Of a stretch of 64,000 nucleotides of DNA, positions 16,326 to 25,262 are shown piece after piece. The position numbers were made by a program, and so were the translations under genes. Position 1 is the first letter of the stretch. Each line of letters begins with the position of its first letter. The stretch is from Nostoc sp. 106C (GTDB lineage Bacteria; Cyanobacteriota; Cyanobacteriia; Cyanobacteriales; Nostocaceae): contig NZ_MTAW01000131.1 of the NCBI RefSeq assembly GCF_002154725.1, positions 1 through 64,000 on the forward strand. The letters run 5' to 3'. A model generated the notes under the pieces. It was not told where the DNA came from and made no database searches. It saw only the letters and a list, made by a program, of their open reading frames with translations.

Positions 16326-18005
16326 TTAGTTGCCAGATTGTACCTTACTTACTTGATCGGCTGCGATCGCATACCAAATCTGACCGTAAGTTTGTTGATT
16401 CAGTTTCCCATGCGTCTGACCGGGAAACAAGCGATCAAATTTTTCGTATGTATCTTTTGTTAATTGGTTTAACGTATATTTACCAAACTGTCCAGCTTGT
16501 GCTTGTCGCCTCCAGGTATCGTAATCTCTCTGAGAGTAGCTTCCTAGTTTACGACGAGCCGCTGGGCTAAGATTAGCTTGTTCCAGTTTTTGCAACAGGT
16601 TTTCGGCGATACCATACCATTCCTCCCGTAATCCTGCATCTTCTGCTTTAGAAGTAAGGCTGCGTCCCTGTAATTCTGGCTTTTGTGTATAAAACAAATT
16701 ATCTACCATCCGGATGAAAAATCCTTCCGGAATTTCCAGTTGTTGGCGACGACTTAAAATTTGGCTGATGCGACTTGTTCCTTTGTCACTAACTGGTTTA
16801 CTTGTAGGAATTGATATTGATGGGATTTTTGGTAGAGAAATTGTCGATACACCACGAATAATGCCATTTACTACAGCAAAACTACCTGCGCCAACTAAAA
16901 CTACCACAGCCGTTCCCGCTAGACTAACAGCAAAAGGACGCATCCAAGCAGGAACAGGCATTTTGTTAGCTATTAATTGCGTCTTGCTTTGGATTTTACT
17001 GATAATTTGATGAGTCTGTTTGCGTCCTGGGGCAACCACCATCGTCTTGATTTTGGTAATGTAGGGATTTGGTGGTTTAGTAGGAACTTGTGACGGTAGC
17101 TCTTTCAAGACTTGATTAGCACTTTGGTAGCGAGCATTAGGTTGATAAGCCAACATCTTTTTTAAGACTGCTTCAAGTTTGATACTGACTTTTATTTCTT
17201 TTCCCCAAAGCCAAATTCCTTGGTAACTGTCATAAAGTGCTTGCGGTTCCTTACCTGTTAACAGCACCAAAGCTGTGACCGCTAAAGAATATAAATCGCT
17301 ATTAAAAAAAACTTTGCCTTGGCGTAGTTGCTCTTCTGGAGCATAGCCTTTTTTCCCCAACAAAGTATGATTTACAGCCAACTGAGTAAACCAAAAACCT
17401 TGAGAAGCTGGTAATTGCTTCACGCCACCAAAGTCAATCAATACTGGTAGATTATCAGAACGCCGCCAAATCAAATTCTCAGGAGAGATATCGCGGTGAA
17501 CTACATCTTTGGAGTGAAGGTAAGACAGTACTGGTAATATTTTTTCCAATAATGCTAGTACTTCTTCTTCACTAAAACTCTGCCCTTGACTTTGACGCTG
17601 TTCTAATAACTGGCGATAATTATCACCATCTATATAGTCTTGTACTAAAAAGAAAAAATCTCTACCCCCTAACTTCTCTTGTAGCGAGGCGTGAAACTTC
17701 GGGATTTGGGGATGCTGGAGTTTTTTAAGGACATTTGCTTCTCGTTCAAATAACTCTTTAGCTTTTTGTAGATCCTGCTGTTCTTGTACTTGCGGTGCAA
17801 ATTCCTTCAGTACGCATTGTTGGCCTAATTTATTTTTATCCTCTGCCAAATAAGTACGACCAAAACCACCTTGGCCTAATTGACGTATAATTCGATAGTG
17901 TTTATCCACAAGCTGCCCTACAGGAAGAGGCAAGGGTTCACCGCAGTGAGTACAAAAACGGTTACTGTCATTATTTACGTGTTGTTTAGTGCAATAGACC
18001 TGCAT
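16326..18005 (-). CDS. Serine/threonine protein kinase, paralogue of the downstream kinase
   Basis: The 559-residue protein has the same order of parts as the kinase at 14082: zinc ribbon (YCTKQHVNNDSNRFCTHCGE), kinase domain (LGQGGFGRTYLAED, CVLKEF, HRDISPENL, IDFGGVK, APEEQL), a membrane helix (FAVSLAGTAVVVLVGAGSFA) and the shared extracytoplasmic domain (RRQQLEIPEGFFIRMVDNLF ... QTYGQIWYAIAADQVSK). It ends there, lacking the PPC-like domain and TPT tail. Tandem, same-strand arrangement indicates gene duplication followed by domain gain or loss. The 102 bp between the genes contain a heptamer repeat. Active-site residues are intact. Its role is unknown; the outer domain may sense an envelope signal. 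Confidence 0.93.
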   Translation of the reverse strand: MQVYCTKQHVNNDSNRFCTHCGEPLPLPVGQLVDKHYRIIRQLGQGGFGRTYLAEDKNKLGQQCVLKEFAPQVQEQQDLQKAKELFEREANVLKKLQHPQIPKFHASLQEKLGGRDFFFLVQDYIDGDNYRQLLEQRQSQGQSFSEEEVLALLEKILPVLSYLHSKDVVHRDISPENLIWRRSDNLPVLIDFGGVKQLPASQGFWFTQLAVNHTLLGKKGYAPEEQLRQGKVFFNSDLYSLAVTALVLLTGKEPQALYDSYQGIWLWGKEIKVSIKLEAVLKKMLAYQPNARYQSANQVLKELPSQVPTKPPNPYITKIKTMVVAPGRKQTHQIISKIQSKTQLIANKMPVPAWMRPFAVSLAGTAVVVLVGAGSFAVVNGIIRGVSTISLPKIPSISIPTSKPVSDKGTSRISQILSRRQQLEIPEGFFIRMVDNLFYTQKPELQGRSLTSKAEDAGLREEWYGIAENLLQKLEQANLSPAARRKLGSYSQRDYDTWRRQAQAGQFGKYTLNQLTKDTYEKFDRLFPGQTHGKLNQQTYGQIWYAIAADQVSKVQSGN

Positions 18006-18336
18006 GGCGCTGAGGGATAAACTAGGTTTTTATAAATTGCTACAAGAGACTAAGCTATCTTTACAGAAATTTTTGCAACTCTTGCCTCGTCCAGCAATAC
18101 CATGACGTTAACAAACAATTGTTACTTGTCTTGATGCCGTAATATTTTTGTTACAGCTTAATAAAGCTTCTGTTTCTCCTTGATGAGCTAAAACCATTGC
18201 AGTGGTAACAATTAGATTATTCTTATTGTGCCAATATTGAGTAATTTTGGTATGGTGAACAACTGGAGTGGGCAGGATAATTTTTCGATATAGTGACTAC
18301 GCGATCGCAATTTGTTGCATTCTGGAAAAAAGCATC
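18006..18336. other. Promoter spacer between divergent kinase and CapK-like genes
   Basis: These 331 bp hold no supported gene. A longer in-frame start for the rightward gene exists at 18268, but its 23 codons look non-coding. I see no recognisable operator; HIP1 octamers and AT-rich tracts only. Confidence 0.45.
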
Positions 18337-19857
18337 ATGAACTGGAAATCACAACAGCAAAGAGCAATTACAGCGTTTGGTGATTTTTTGTCTACCCCTC
18401 TAGACACCCTACTACAACAGCATCTAGAAACACCAACTCAATCAGCCGTTTTGGCTTTATTTCATGATGTGGCTGCTAATGTCCCAGCTTACAAAGCTTT
18501 TCTAGCAGAACAGGGAATCAATCCAAATGCTATCCAGAGTTTAGAGGATTTTCAAAACTTACCAGCGATCGCCAAAGAAAATTATATATCGCGTTATCCT
18601 TTAGCTGATTTGTGCCGCAATGGACAGTTGTCGGAATGTGACATGATAGCGGCTTCCTCTGGTTCCACAGGTAAACCTACATTTTGGCCCCGTTTCTTCG
18701 CCGACGAACTCCAAATTGCTACACGCTTTGAGCAGATTTTTCACGATAGTTTCTATGCAGATACCAAACGCGCTTTAGCAGTAATTTGCTTTACTTTGGG
18801 TACATGGGTAGGTGGAATGTTCACTACCAATTGCTGTCGCTATCTTGCCAGCAAAGGTTACCCGATTACTGTCATTACTCCTGGTAATAATAAAGCAGAA
18901 ATATTGCGTGCTGTACAGGAACTTGGTTTAGGATTTGACCAAGTTATCTTGTTGGGATATCCGCCTTTTCTCAAAGATGTAATTGATACAGGAATTGCTT
19001 GTGGTGTGCAGTGGCAGCAATATCATATCAAGTTAGTGATGGCGGGAGAGGTATTTAGTGAAGAATGGCGGAGTCTGGTTGCTGAAAGGATGGGTTCGCA
19101 AAATCCTTGCTACGACTTTGCATCACTTTATGGAACTGCTGATGCAGGTGTATTAGGCAATGAAACACCTTTGAGTATCTGCATTCGCCGTTTTTTAGCA
19201 CAACATCCTGATGCAGCTAGAACTTTATTTGGGGAATCTCGCTTGCCAACACTGGTACAGTACGATCCCATCAGTCGGTTTTTTGAAGTGCAGAATGGCA
19301 CATTGCTGTTTTCTGGAGATAATGGCATTCCTTTGGTGCGTTATAACATTTTAGATACAGGCGGGATCATTAGTTACGATGCCATGCTTCAGTTTTTAGC
19401 AGAATGGGGATTTGATCCACTCAAAGATGAACATATCTGCGTTGACACTCAAGCGACTAGAGGAATTCGTCAACTACCTTTTGTTTATATCTTCGGACGT
19501 TCTAACTTTACAGTTTCCTACTTTGGCGCAAATATCTACCCAGAAAATGTCACAGTAGGTTTAGAGCGATCGCCAATTCCTGAATGGGTAACAGGTAAAT
19601 TTGTATTGCAAGTTAAAGAAGACGCAGATAAAAACCGATTCTTATCTGTGATTGTAGAGTTAGCACCAGGAGTAGAAGCGAGCGTTGATAAAAAACAGGC
19701 GATCGCATCCTCTATTCTCTCGCAACTTCTACGTCTCAATAGCGAGTTTGCTAACTACGTTCCCCCAGAATATCAAATGCCGCAAGTTGCATTAGCTCCT
19801 ACTGGCGATCCAGAATATTTTCCCATTGGGGTAAAGCATCGTTATACCCGCAAGTAG
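18337..19857 (+). CDS. Phenylacetate-CoA ligase/CapK-like adenylate-forming enzyme
   Basis: The protein (506 residues from the ATG at 18337) belongs to the AMP-forming acyl-ligase superfamily of PaaK/CapK type. The P-loop-like A3 motif reads MIAASSGSTGKPTFWPR, and the later substrate and adenylate motifs include DFASLYGTADAGVLGNE, LVRYNILDTGGII and, near the C-terminus, FVYIFGRSNFTVSYFGANIY. I chose 18337 over the earlier start at 18268 because the extra residues (rich in C and I) are unlike family N-termini and GGAAAAAAGC precedes this ATG. Such CapK-like enzymes often accompany polysaccharide clusters, as here, where they may activate an acyl group for sugar decoration; that role is inferred. 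Confidence 0.85.
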   Translation: MNWKSQQQRAITAFGDFLSTPLDTLLQQHLETPTQSAVLALFHDVAANVPAYKAFLAEQGINPNAIQSLEDFQNLPAIAKENYISRYPLADLCRNGQLSECDMIAASSGSTGKPTFWPRFFADELQIATRFEQIFHDSFYADTKRALAVICFTLGTWVGGMFTTNCCRYLASKGYPITVITPGNNKAEILRAVQELGLGFDQVILLGYPPFLKDVIDTGIACGVQWQQYHIKLVMAGEVFSEEWRSLVAERMGSQNPCYDFASLYGTADAGVLGNETPLSICIRRFLAQHPDAARTLFGESRLPTLVQYDPISRFFEVQNGTLLFSGDNGIPLVRYNILDTGGIISYDAMLQFLAEWGFDPLKDEHICVDTQATRGIRQLPFVYIFGRSNFTVSYFGANIYPENVTVGLERSPIPEWVTGKFVLQVKEDADKNRFLSVIVELAPGVEASVDKKQAIASSILSQLLRLNSEFANYVPPEYQMPQVALAPTGDPEYFPIGVKHRYTRK

Positions 19858-19887
19858 CACGTATGCACTTGCACGCTATATCCAAGC

Positions 19888-19967
19888 GGATATCTGAGTG
19901 GATAATTTTATCTTCCACCTGGGATGTAGTCCTTATTAGACGTGGTTTTAACCATTAGGTAGTGTCT
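19888..19967 (+). promoter_or_regulatory. Shared upstream element of polysaccharide genes, copy A
   Basis: The motif GGATA-N7-GGATAA-N16-GGATG (19888-19926) is followed 30 nt later by AGGTAGTGTCT (19957-19967), 118 nt before the start of the Wzz-like gene. The same two blocks, in the same order and at similar spacing, occur before the genes at 29178 and 39605. Conservation in three otherwise unrelated leaders suggests a binding site for a sigma factor or activator. Which block is the promoter cannot be told from sequence alone. Confidence 0.7.
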
Positions 19968-20085
19968 TGTATTCTGTCTCTATAGGAAACTGTACTAAGG
20001 ATTGCAAATAAAGTCTTAGGTCGCTCAAGGCACAAGTTACTTAAGCTCTGTAATTTCCGCCAGTTCCCAAGTTAGAGGATTTTTA

Positions 20086-21507
20086 ATGACTAATTGGATA
20101 GAAATCTCTGCTGAATACTCTGGCAAATCAGGAAAATTATCAGCAACCCGAAGACGATGGCAACGTTACTTTTTTCTGGGTTTAGCTACCAATTTAGTCT
20201 TTTGGGCTTTAGCTTTTCTGTATTTAAAAGTTACACCTTCAACCTATACTAGTCAGTCAGCTATTAATTTGCCGGGAGCAGCGTCAAATGCGAATGTGAC
20301 ATTGCCTGGTATTGGACAAGCTTCCTATGAAAACTCCTCTCCCTACTCTTCTACTTCAACTCAAGACCCAAGAGAAAATTATAAATTTATTGCTGAAAGC
20401 GAACCTGTATTGAAAACAGCAGCAGCTTTAGCCAATATGCCTGCACAAAAGTTTGGCAAACCGCGCATTAAGGTACTAGATAACACCACTATGATGACGG
20501 TTGAATTCCAAGGTGCAAGCCCTGAAGAAGCTCGCAATAAATCTTTAGCTTTTTATAAAGCATTGGAATTAAGACTCAATCAACTTAGAACTCAAGAAGG
20601 TATCCGACGAGACGTAGGTTTTCAAACATCCCTAGATTCCTCGCAAAAAAAATTGCAAAGCGCTCAGAAGCGTCTTTCTGATTACAAAGCACGTTCAGGT
20701 TTGAACTCCGACGAGCAAATTAAAGACCTAACAACAAATATTGAACAGCTACGCAGACAAAGAGCCGAAATACAAGCTCAACAGCAGCAGGCTAGTACTC
20801 GTCTGGCGCAACTATCAGCTAACTTGAAACTATCTCCCGGGCAAGCTACAGATGCTTTTGTCCTGCAAACAGATCAGATATTTCAGCAGAACTTAAAAAA
20901 CTATAGTGAATCTAGTGGTGCTGTAGTTGCTTTAGAATCCAAATTTTTGCCTTCCCATCCAACAGTAGTTGCAGAGAAAGCCAAGCGTGATGCTGCGCGA
21001 GAAGCTGTGCTAGCTCGTGGTCAGTCTCTCTTAGGGAGGTCGGTCAGTTTAACAAGCTTACAACAATTAAACCTTAGTAGCACAAACTCTGGCACCGCTT
21101 CTCGGGAAGCTCTTTTGCAGCAACTGATTACAGTTCAGGCAGACCAAAAGGGATTGACAGCCCAAGCTCAAGCACTAGATCAACAAATTTCCCAGCTTGA
21201 GAATAGGCTTAAAAACTTGGGACAGTTGGAGTCTAACTTGGATGCTCTCAAACGGGATATGCAAGTTGCTGAAGCAGTCTTTTCTTCTACTCTGACTAGA
21301 CTGGATATTGGCAAGTCAAATGCCTTTGGTTCTTATCCATTGATTCAAATTGTTGCAGAACCTAGTTTACCCAATAGTTCTTCTTCACCAAAAAAATTAT
21401 ATGTTTTTTTTGGTGCGGCGGCTGGCTCCGCTTTTGCGACTAGTGGTTTAGTGTTACTCTGGCTGCGCGATCAGAAACGCAAAAATATAACACCTAAAGA
21501 TATTTAG
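20086..21507 (+). CDS. Wzz/GumC-like polysaccharide chain-length protein without kinase domain
   Basis: The 473-residue protein has two membrane helices bracketing a large outer part: FFLGLATNLVFWALAFLYL near residue 30 and YVFFGAAAGSAFATSGLVLL near 445. The middle is an extended coiled coil (about 170-240 and 350-400; QTSLDSSQKKLQSAQKRLSD, LDQQISQLENRLKNLGQLES), as in polysaccharide co-polymerases of the Wzz/GumC class. The usual PxxP stretch before TM2 is weakly represented (EPSLPNSSSSPKK). The short cytoplasmic tail lacks a BY-kinase domain, so a separate kinase, if any, is not in the window. AGAGGATTTTTA precedes the ATG. It is the first gene behind shared element A and probably heads the operon extending to 28913. 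Confidence 0.85.
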   Translation: MTNWIEISAEYSGKSGKLSATRRRWQRYFFLGLATNLVFWALAFLYLKVTPSTYTSQSAINLPGAASNANVTLPGIGQASYENSSPYSSTSTQDPRENYKFIAESEPVLKTAAALANMPAQKFGKPRIKVLDNTTMMTVEFQGASPEEARNKSLAFYKALELRLNQLRTQEGIRRDVGFQTSLDSSQKKLQSAQKRLSDYKARSGLNSDEQIKDLTTNIEQLRRQRAEIQAQQQQASTRLAQLSANLKLSPGQATDAFVLQTDQIFQQNLKNYSESSGAVVALESKFLPSHPTVVAEKAKRDAAREAVLARGQSLLGRSVSLTSLQQLNLSSTNSGTASREALLQQLITVQADQKGLTAQAQALDQQISQLENRLKNLGQLESNLDALKRDMQVAEAVFSSTLTRLDIGKSNAFGSYPLIQIVAEPSLPNSSSSPKKLYVFFGAAAGSAFATSGLVLLWLRDQKRKNITPKDI

Positions 21508-21641
21508 ATAGTTATACATACGTGCTGAGACATTACATACTTAGAATCAGAACCAAGACCAAGAGAGTCAAATGTTTAAGAAGCTCTAGAAACCAAAATA
21601 AATTTATATATTACAACTGAACATTTGTAATTCCCGATTGG

Positions 21642-22886
21642 ATGAAACCTCAAAATTTAGAAGAAAAAGTAGTTTGGTACTGCCTCATAGGAATTTATGG
21701 CTTTTACTTCTTGGGAGCGCAATACATCTTAATGTCTATAATTGCATGGTTGCTCACTTTGTACCTATGCAAAAAGATTTGGAACCAAACAGAAAATACA
21801 CCAAATGAAGAAAAAGTAACTATTCCTTTGACTGTATGGGTTTGGATTATTTCCATGTTAGCCATGGAAGTTGCTTTATTTGTTGCTCATACCAACTTTG
21901 ATTTAGGAATAGCAAGGATAGTAACTTCAACAATTAATTGGGCTAGAACATGGGCTTACATGGCATTATTTCCTCTAATTGGGTGCCTGAATATCCGACC
22001 AAAATTGCTTTACCGTGGTGTCTGTATTATCTGTTTACAAAGTATAATTTTTATTCCCATTTGCTATCTAGCCTTTACATTACATCTACCACCTACTTTA
22101 TACACTTCTCCACTGCGGATTATAGGAGGTAATGGCGCGGAACTCTATAACGTAGTACTTTATGGTTTTGAAGAAGAAACTTATCAAACTCGGTTGCAAT
22201 TATTTGCACCTTGGCCTCCAGCCTTGGGACTCGTAGCCTGCATCTATTTCTTGCTTGTATGTCAAGAGCCTAATAAAAAATGGCGATTTATTGGCATGAT
22301 TGGTTCTGTTGCCATGATTATAGCGTCATTTTCACGCTTGGCTATTCTATGTATTGTCATTGTTCCATTACTCACTTGGTTTTTGGCTAATATAACTCGA
22401 CCAAAGATCCAAATTGCAACAGGAGTAGTAAGTTTTTTTGCAGGTATTTTTGCCCCTCCACTCATCAATTTTCTTCAAACCTCTAAAGAACAGTTCTCTA
22501 AAGCTCGTGCCAGTTCTTCGCAACTTAGAGAACTCTTAGGTCGCGTAGCCCTAGAACGTTGGAAAGAAGCACCTATATGGGGACATGGAATTGTTGAGCC
22601 GCGTGGACCTGCGTTTACAAAACATATGCCTATTGGTACTCACCACACCTGGTTTGGTCTTTTGTTTGACAAAGGATTAGTAGGTGCGGTTGCATTGTTT
22701 GTTCCTTTGATATGGAGCTTTATAGATTTACTTTATAAGTCACACAAAAATCCAACCGCCAGGATAGGGTTAAGTGTACTGTTAGTTCTCATTTTCTTTA
22801 CTTTTGGTGAAAGAATAGAGGGTCTAGCTTATCTTTATTGGCCAGGTTTAGTGCTTATGGGAATTGCGTTTAAAGAAAAAACGTAA
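21642..22886 (+). CDS. O-antigen ligase/polymerase-like membrane protein (Wzy-like)
   Basis: The 414-residue protein is almost entirely hydrophobic, with about 11 membrane segments and one larger loop. The loop contains the pattern RVALERWKEAPIWGHGIVEP ... GTHHTWFGLLFDKGLVGAV, which matches the conserved region of the O-antigen ligase/Wzy family (GxGxG ... HNxxL ... GxxG). Wzy joins lipid-linked repeat units on the outer face of the plasma membrane. Placement between a Wzz-like protein and glycosyltransferases, 134 bp after the former, supports a polymerase role over a ligase. Sequence of this family diverges widely, so polymer specificity cannot be read. Confidence 0.8.
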   Translation: MKPQNLEEKVVWYCLIGIYGFYFLGAQYILMSIIAWLLTLYLCKKIWNQTENTPNEEKVTIPLTVWVWIISMLAMEVALFVAHTNFDLGIARIVTSTINWARTWAYMALFPLIGCLNIRPKLLYRGVCIICLQSIIFIPICYLAFTLHLPPTLYTSPLRIIGGNGAELYNVVLYGFEEETYQTRLQLFAPWPPALGLVACIYFLLVCQEPNKKWRFIGMIGSVAMIIASFSRLAILCIVIVPLLTWFLANITRPKIQIATGVVSFFAGIFAPPLINFLQTSKEQFSKARASSSQLRELLGRVALERWKEAPIWGHGIVEPRGPAFTKHMPIGTHHTWFGLLFDKGLVGAVALFVPLIWSFIDLLYKSHKNPTARIGLSVLLVLIFFTFGERIEGLAYLYWPGLVLMGIAFKEKT

Positions 22887-22963
22887 ACTCTTATTTTTAT
22901 TATTTTTATAAAAAAATATAGTCTTACTCTGTAAATTCTTTTAGCTGCGAACTCAACATTAGT

Positions 22964-23911
22964 ATGAAGATTGCTTATCTCATTCAAAGTCATAAAAATC
23001 CAAAACAGATATATAGACTTGTCAAAACTATTACCCAATCAAGCCCCAATTCTTACGTTTTAGTTAGTCACGACTTCAAGTCTTGTAATTTAGATATAAC
23101 ACCCTTACAGCAATTACCAGAGGTTCAAGTGATAAATGGTCAAGGAGGACGAGGAGATTTTTCTATAGTTCAAGGTTATTTAGACGCTGTTAACTGGCTT
23201 CTTAGCCATCATATTGAATTTGATTGGCTTATCAACATCACTGGTCAAGACTATCCTACTCAACCACTGCCTAAAATTGAGAAATTTCTGGCTGAAACCA
23301 AGTATGATGGATTTTCCTGCTATTTTGATGCGCTTTCTGATTCAGAGCAAAATCCTTGGGAAAGAAGGAGAAGGGAAGGCAGCGATCGCTATCTGTACCA
23401 GTACTGGCGTTCTGGCGGTTATTTATCACTTTGGCAACGAGCATTAATTAAATTTCCTCGAATCGTAATTAATAATACTCAGCCCTTTATTAGAATTAAT
23501 TCTTCTTACGGTTTAATGGTAGGAATTCGTGCTGTTTCTCCTCCATTTAATGATAAATTTTTATGCTATGCAGGTTCTAATTTTCATACTCTCTCAAGGA
23601 AGTGCGTTCATTATTTACATGAATTTTCCAACCGAAATGCCCAATTTAGGAATTACTACCAAAAATCTTGTATTCCTGATGAATCTTATATACAAACTAT
23701 TCTAGTTAATAATGGTTTGTTGAAGATTTTTAATCATAATAAACGTTATATGAATTTTAATGATACTCAAAATGGCCATCCTAATATAATAACATTAAAT
23801 GATTATTCAGCATTAATTAAAGAAGAAATTCATTTTGCTAGAAAGTTTGATTTAGAACAAGACAGCAAAATTCTAGATATGTTAGATAAAAGAGTAATAA
23901 AATCTTGTTAA
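22964..23911 (+). CDS. GT14-family (core-2/I-branching type) glycosyltransferase
   Basis: The 315-residue protein opens with MKIAYLIQSHKNPKQIYRLV and carries INITGQDYPTQPLPKIEKFL, the characteristic SGxDyPL-like box of the GT14/core-2 beta-1,6-N-acetylglucosaminyltransferase family, with a later DESYIQTILVNN segment holding a probable catalytic acidic pair. Bacterial members transfer GlcNAc or xylose onto exopolysaccharides in the cytoplasm. There is no membrane segment. The gene is notably AT-rich at its 3' end (about 18% G+C for 23701-23760, counted by hand), unlike genes further along the cluster. Spacing of 77 bp from the polymerase gene suggests one operon. Confidence 0.83.
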   Translation: MKIAYLIQSHKNPKQIYRLVKTITQSSPNSYVLVSHDFKSCNLDITPLQQLPEVQVINGQGGRGDFSIVQGYLDAVNWLLSHHIEFDWLINITGQDYPTQPLPKIEKFLAETKYDGFSCYFDALSDSEQNPWERRRREGSDRYLYQYWRSGGYLSLWQRALIKFPRIVINNTQPFIRINSSYGLMVGIRAVSPPFNDKFLCYAGSNFHTLSRKCVHYLHEFSNRNAQFRNYYQKSCIPDESYIQTILVNNGLLKIFNHNKRYMNFNDTQNGHPNIITLNDYSALIKEEIHFARKFDLEQDSKILDMLDKRVIKSC

Positions 23912-23965
23912 TAATTAGCGATAAGCCATTTAACTATTGAATTATATTGCGAACATAATCATTAA

Positions 23966-25243
23966 ATGCTAATGAATAACCTGAAGCAATTATTATCAAG
24001 CCAATTTATTCGCAATGTTGGTTGGCTAGGAGGAGCGGAGTTGGCAAATCGTATCTTCCGCTTAGGGACAACTATTACTCTTGCTCACCTGTTTAATCCT
24101 TACGATTACGGTTTAGTAGCAGTTGTTTTGACTACCAATGAATTTGCAACTGTTTTTACCCTCAGGTCTGGGATTGGGTCTAAAATTATTCAGGCAGATG
24201 AACAGGATTTAAAAGTTATATGCGATACGTCGTACTGGCTGAATTGGATTTTATGCGGTTCACTTTTTGCTATTCAGTGTATTGCTGCCTTTCCAATTGC
24301 TTTATTTTATGGAAATAACCAAGTTATTTTGCCAATTTGCATTACCGCTTTAGTCTACTTAATGCTACCGTTTTTCCTGGTCCAGTCTGCACTAATTCAA
24401 CGAGAAAATCGGTTAAATATCACGGCGTTATGTAATGTCACTCAGTCGTTACTCTGCAATATTTTAACAATAGTTCTAGCCATACTAAAATTTGGAATGT
24501 GGGCCGCAGTCTTACCCGCTGTTATAACCACTCCCATATGGATAGTAATTAATTGTATGAATCATTCCTGGCGACCTCCCAAATCATTCAAGCTTGAAGG
24601 TTGGAAGGAAATTACTAATTTTGGCAAAGATATACTGGGCGTTGAATTATTAAGTAAGCTAAGAGGTAATATAGATTATTTACTAGTTGGACGTTTTCTA
24701 GGAATTAATGCCCTAGGAATATACTATTTCGCATTCAATGCTGGATTGGGAATAAGTTTAAATGTAATGAATGCATTTACTTCGGCTTTGTTTCCTCATC
24801 TTTGTGCAGTTCGCTTAAACTTACAGCAGCTTAAAAAGCGGTATTTTAGTAGCTTCAAATCAACTGCAATAATCGTAGTTCCATTCATTCTTTTACAGTC
24901 GAGCTTGGCTCCATTTTATGTACCGATTGTTTTTGGGCAAAAATGGGTATCGGCAATTCCAGTTTTAGTTCTTATCTGCCTTTCGGCTCTGCCACTTCCT
25001 CTTTATAATGCCACTGCTTTGCTACTCAACGCCATAGGAAAAACTCATATCAATCTGTACTGCAACTTAATTTACACAGTGTTATTCGCAATTGCCTTAC
25101 TAGTATCTGTGAAATGGGGAATCTTCTGGGTAGCTGCAACAGTACTTATTTGTCAGGTAATAGCGCAGCCTATTTTTAGTGTCTGGGCTATTAGATATGT
25201 CTTCGCCAAAAATTCATCTTTCTCAGTTGCGCAAAAATCATAA
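23966..25243 (+). CDS. Polysaccharide flippase (Wzx-like, MOP superfamily)
   Basis: The 425-residue protein has about 12 membrane helices and the family start FIRNVGWLGGAELANRIFRLGTT, followed by LAHLFNPYDYGLVAVV, as in lipopolysaccharide/exopolysaccharide exporters of the PST/Wzx type. It would flip undecaprenyl-linked repeat units from the cytoplasmic to the outer face for polymerisation by the Wzy-like protein upstream. Two ATGs (23966 and 23972) are possible. The reading frame ends inside a region that the next gene may share, depending on its start. Neighbouring polymerase, chain-length protein and glycosyltransferases make a Wzx/Wzy-type pathway the best reading. Confidence 0.87.
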   Translation: MLMNNLKQLLSSQFIRNVGWLGGAELANRIFRLGTTITLAHLFNPYDYGLVAVVLTTNEFATVFTLRSGIGSKIIQADEQDLKVICDTSYWLNWILCGSLFAIQCIAAFPIALFYGNNQVILPICITALVYLMLPFFLVQSALIQRENRLNITALCNVTQSLLCNILTIVLAILKFGMWAAVLPAVITTPIWIVINCMNHSWRPPKSFKLEGWKEITNFGKDILGVELLSKLRGNIDYLLVGRFLGINALGIYYFAFNAGLGISLNVMNAFTSALFPHLCAVRLNLQQLKKRYFSSFKSTAIIVVPFILLQSSLAPFYVPIVFGQKWVSAIPVLVLICLSALPLPLYNATALLLNAIGKTHINLYCNLIYTVLFAIALLVSVKWGIFWVAATVLICQVIAQPIFSVWAIRYVFAKNSSFSVAQKS

Positions 25244-25262
25244 ATACGAGTTAAATTGTTTG

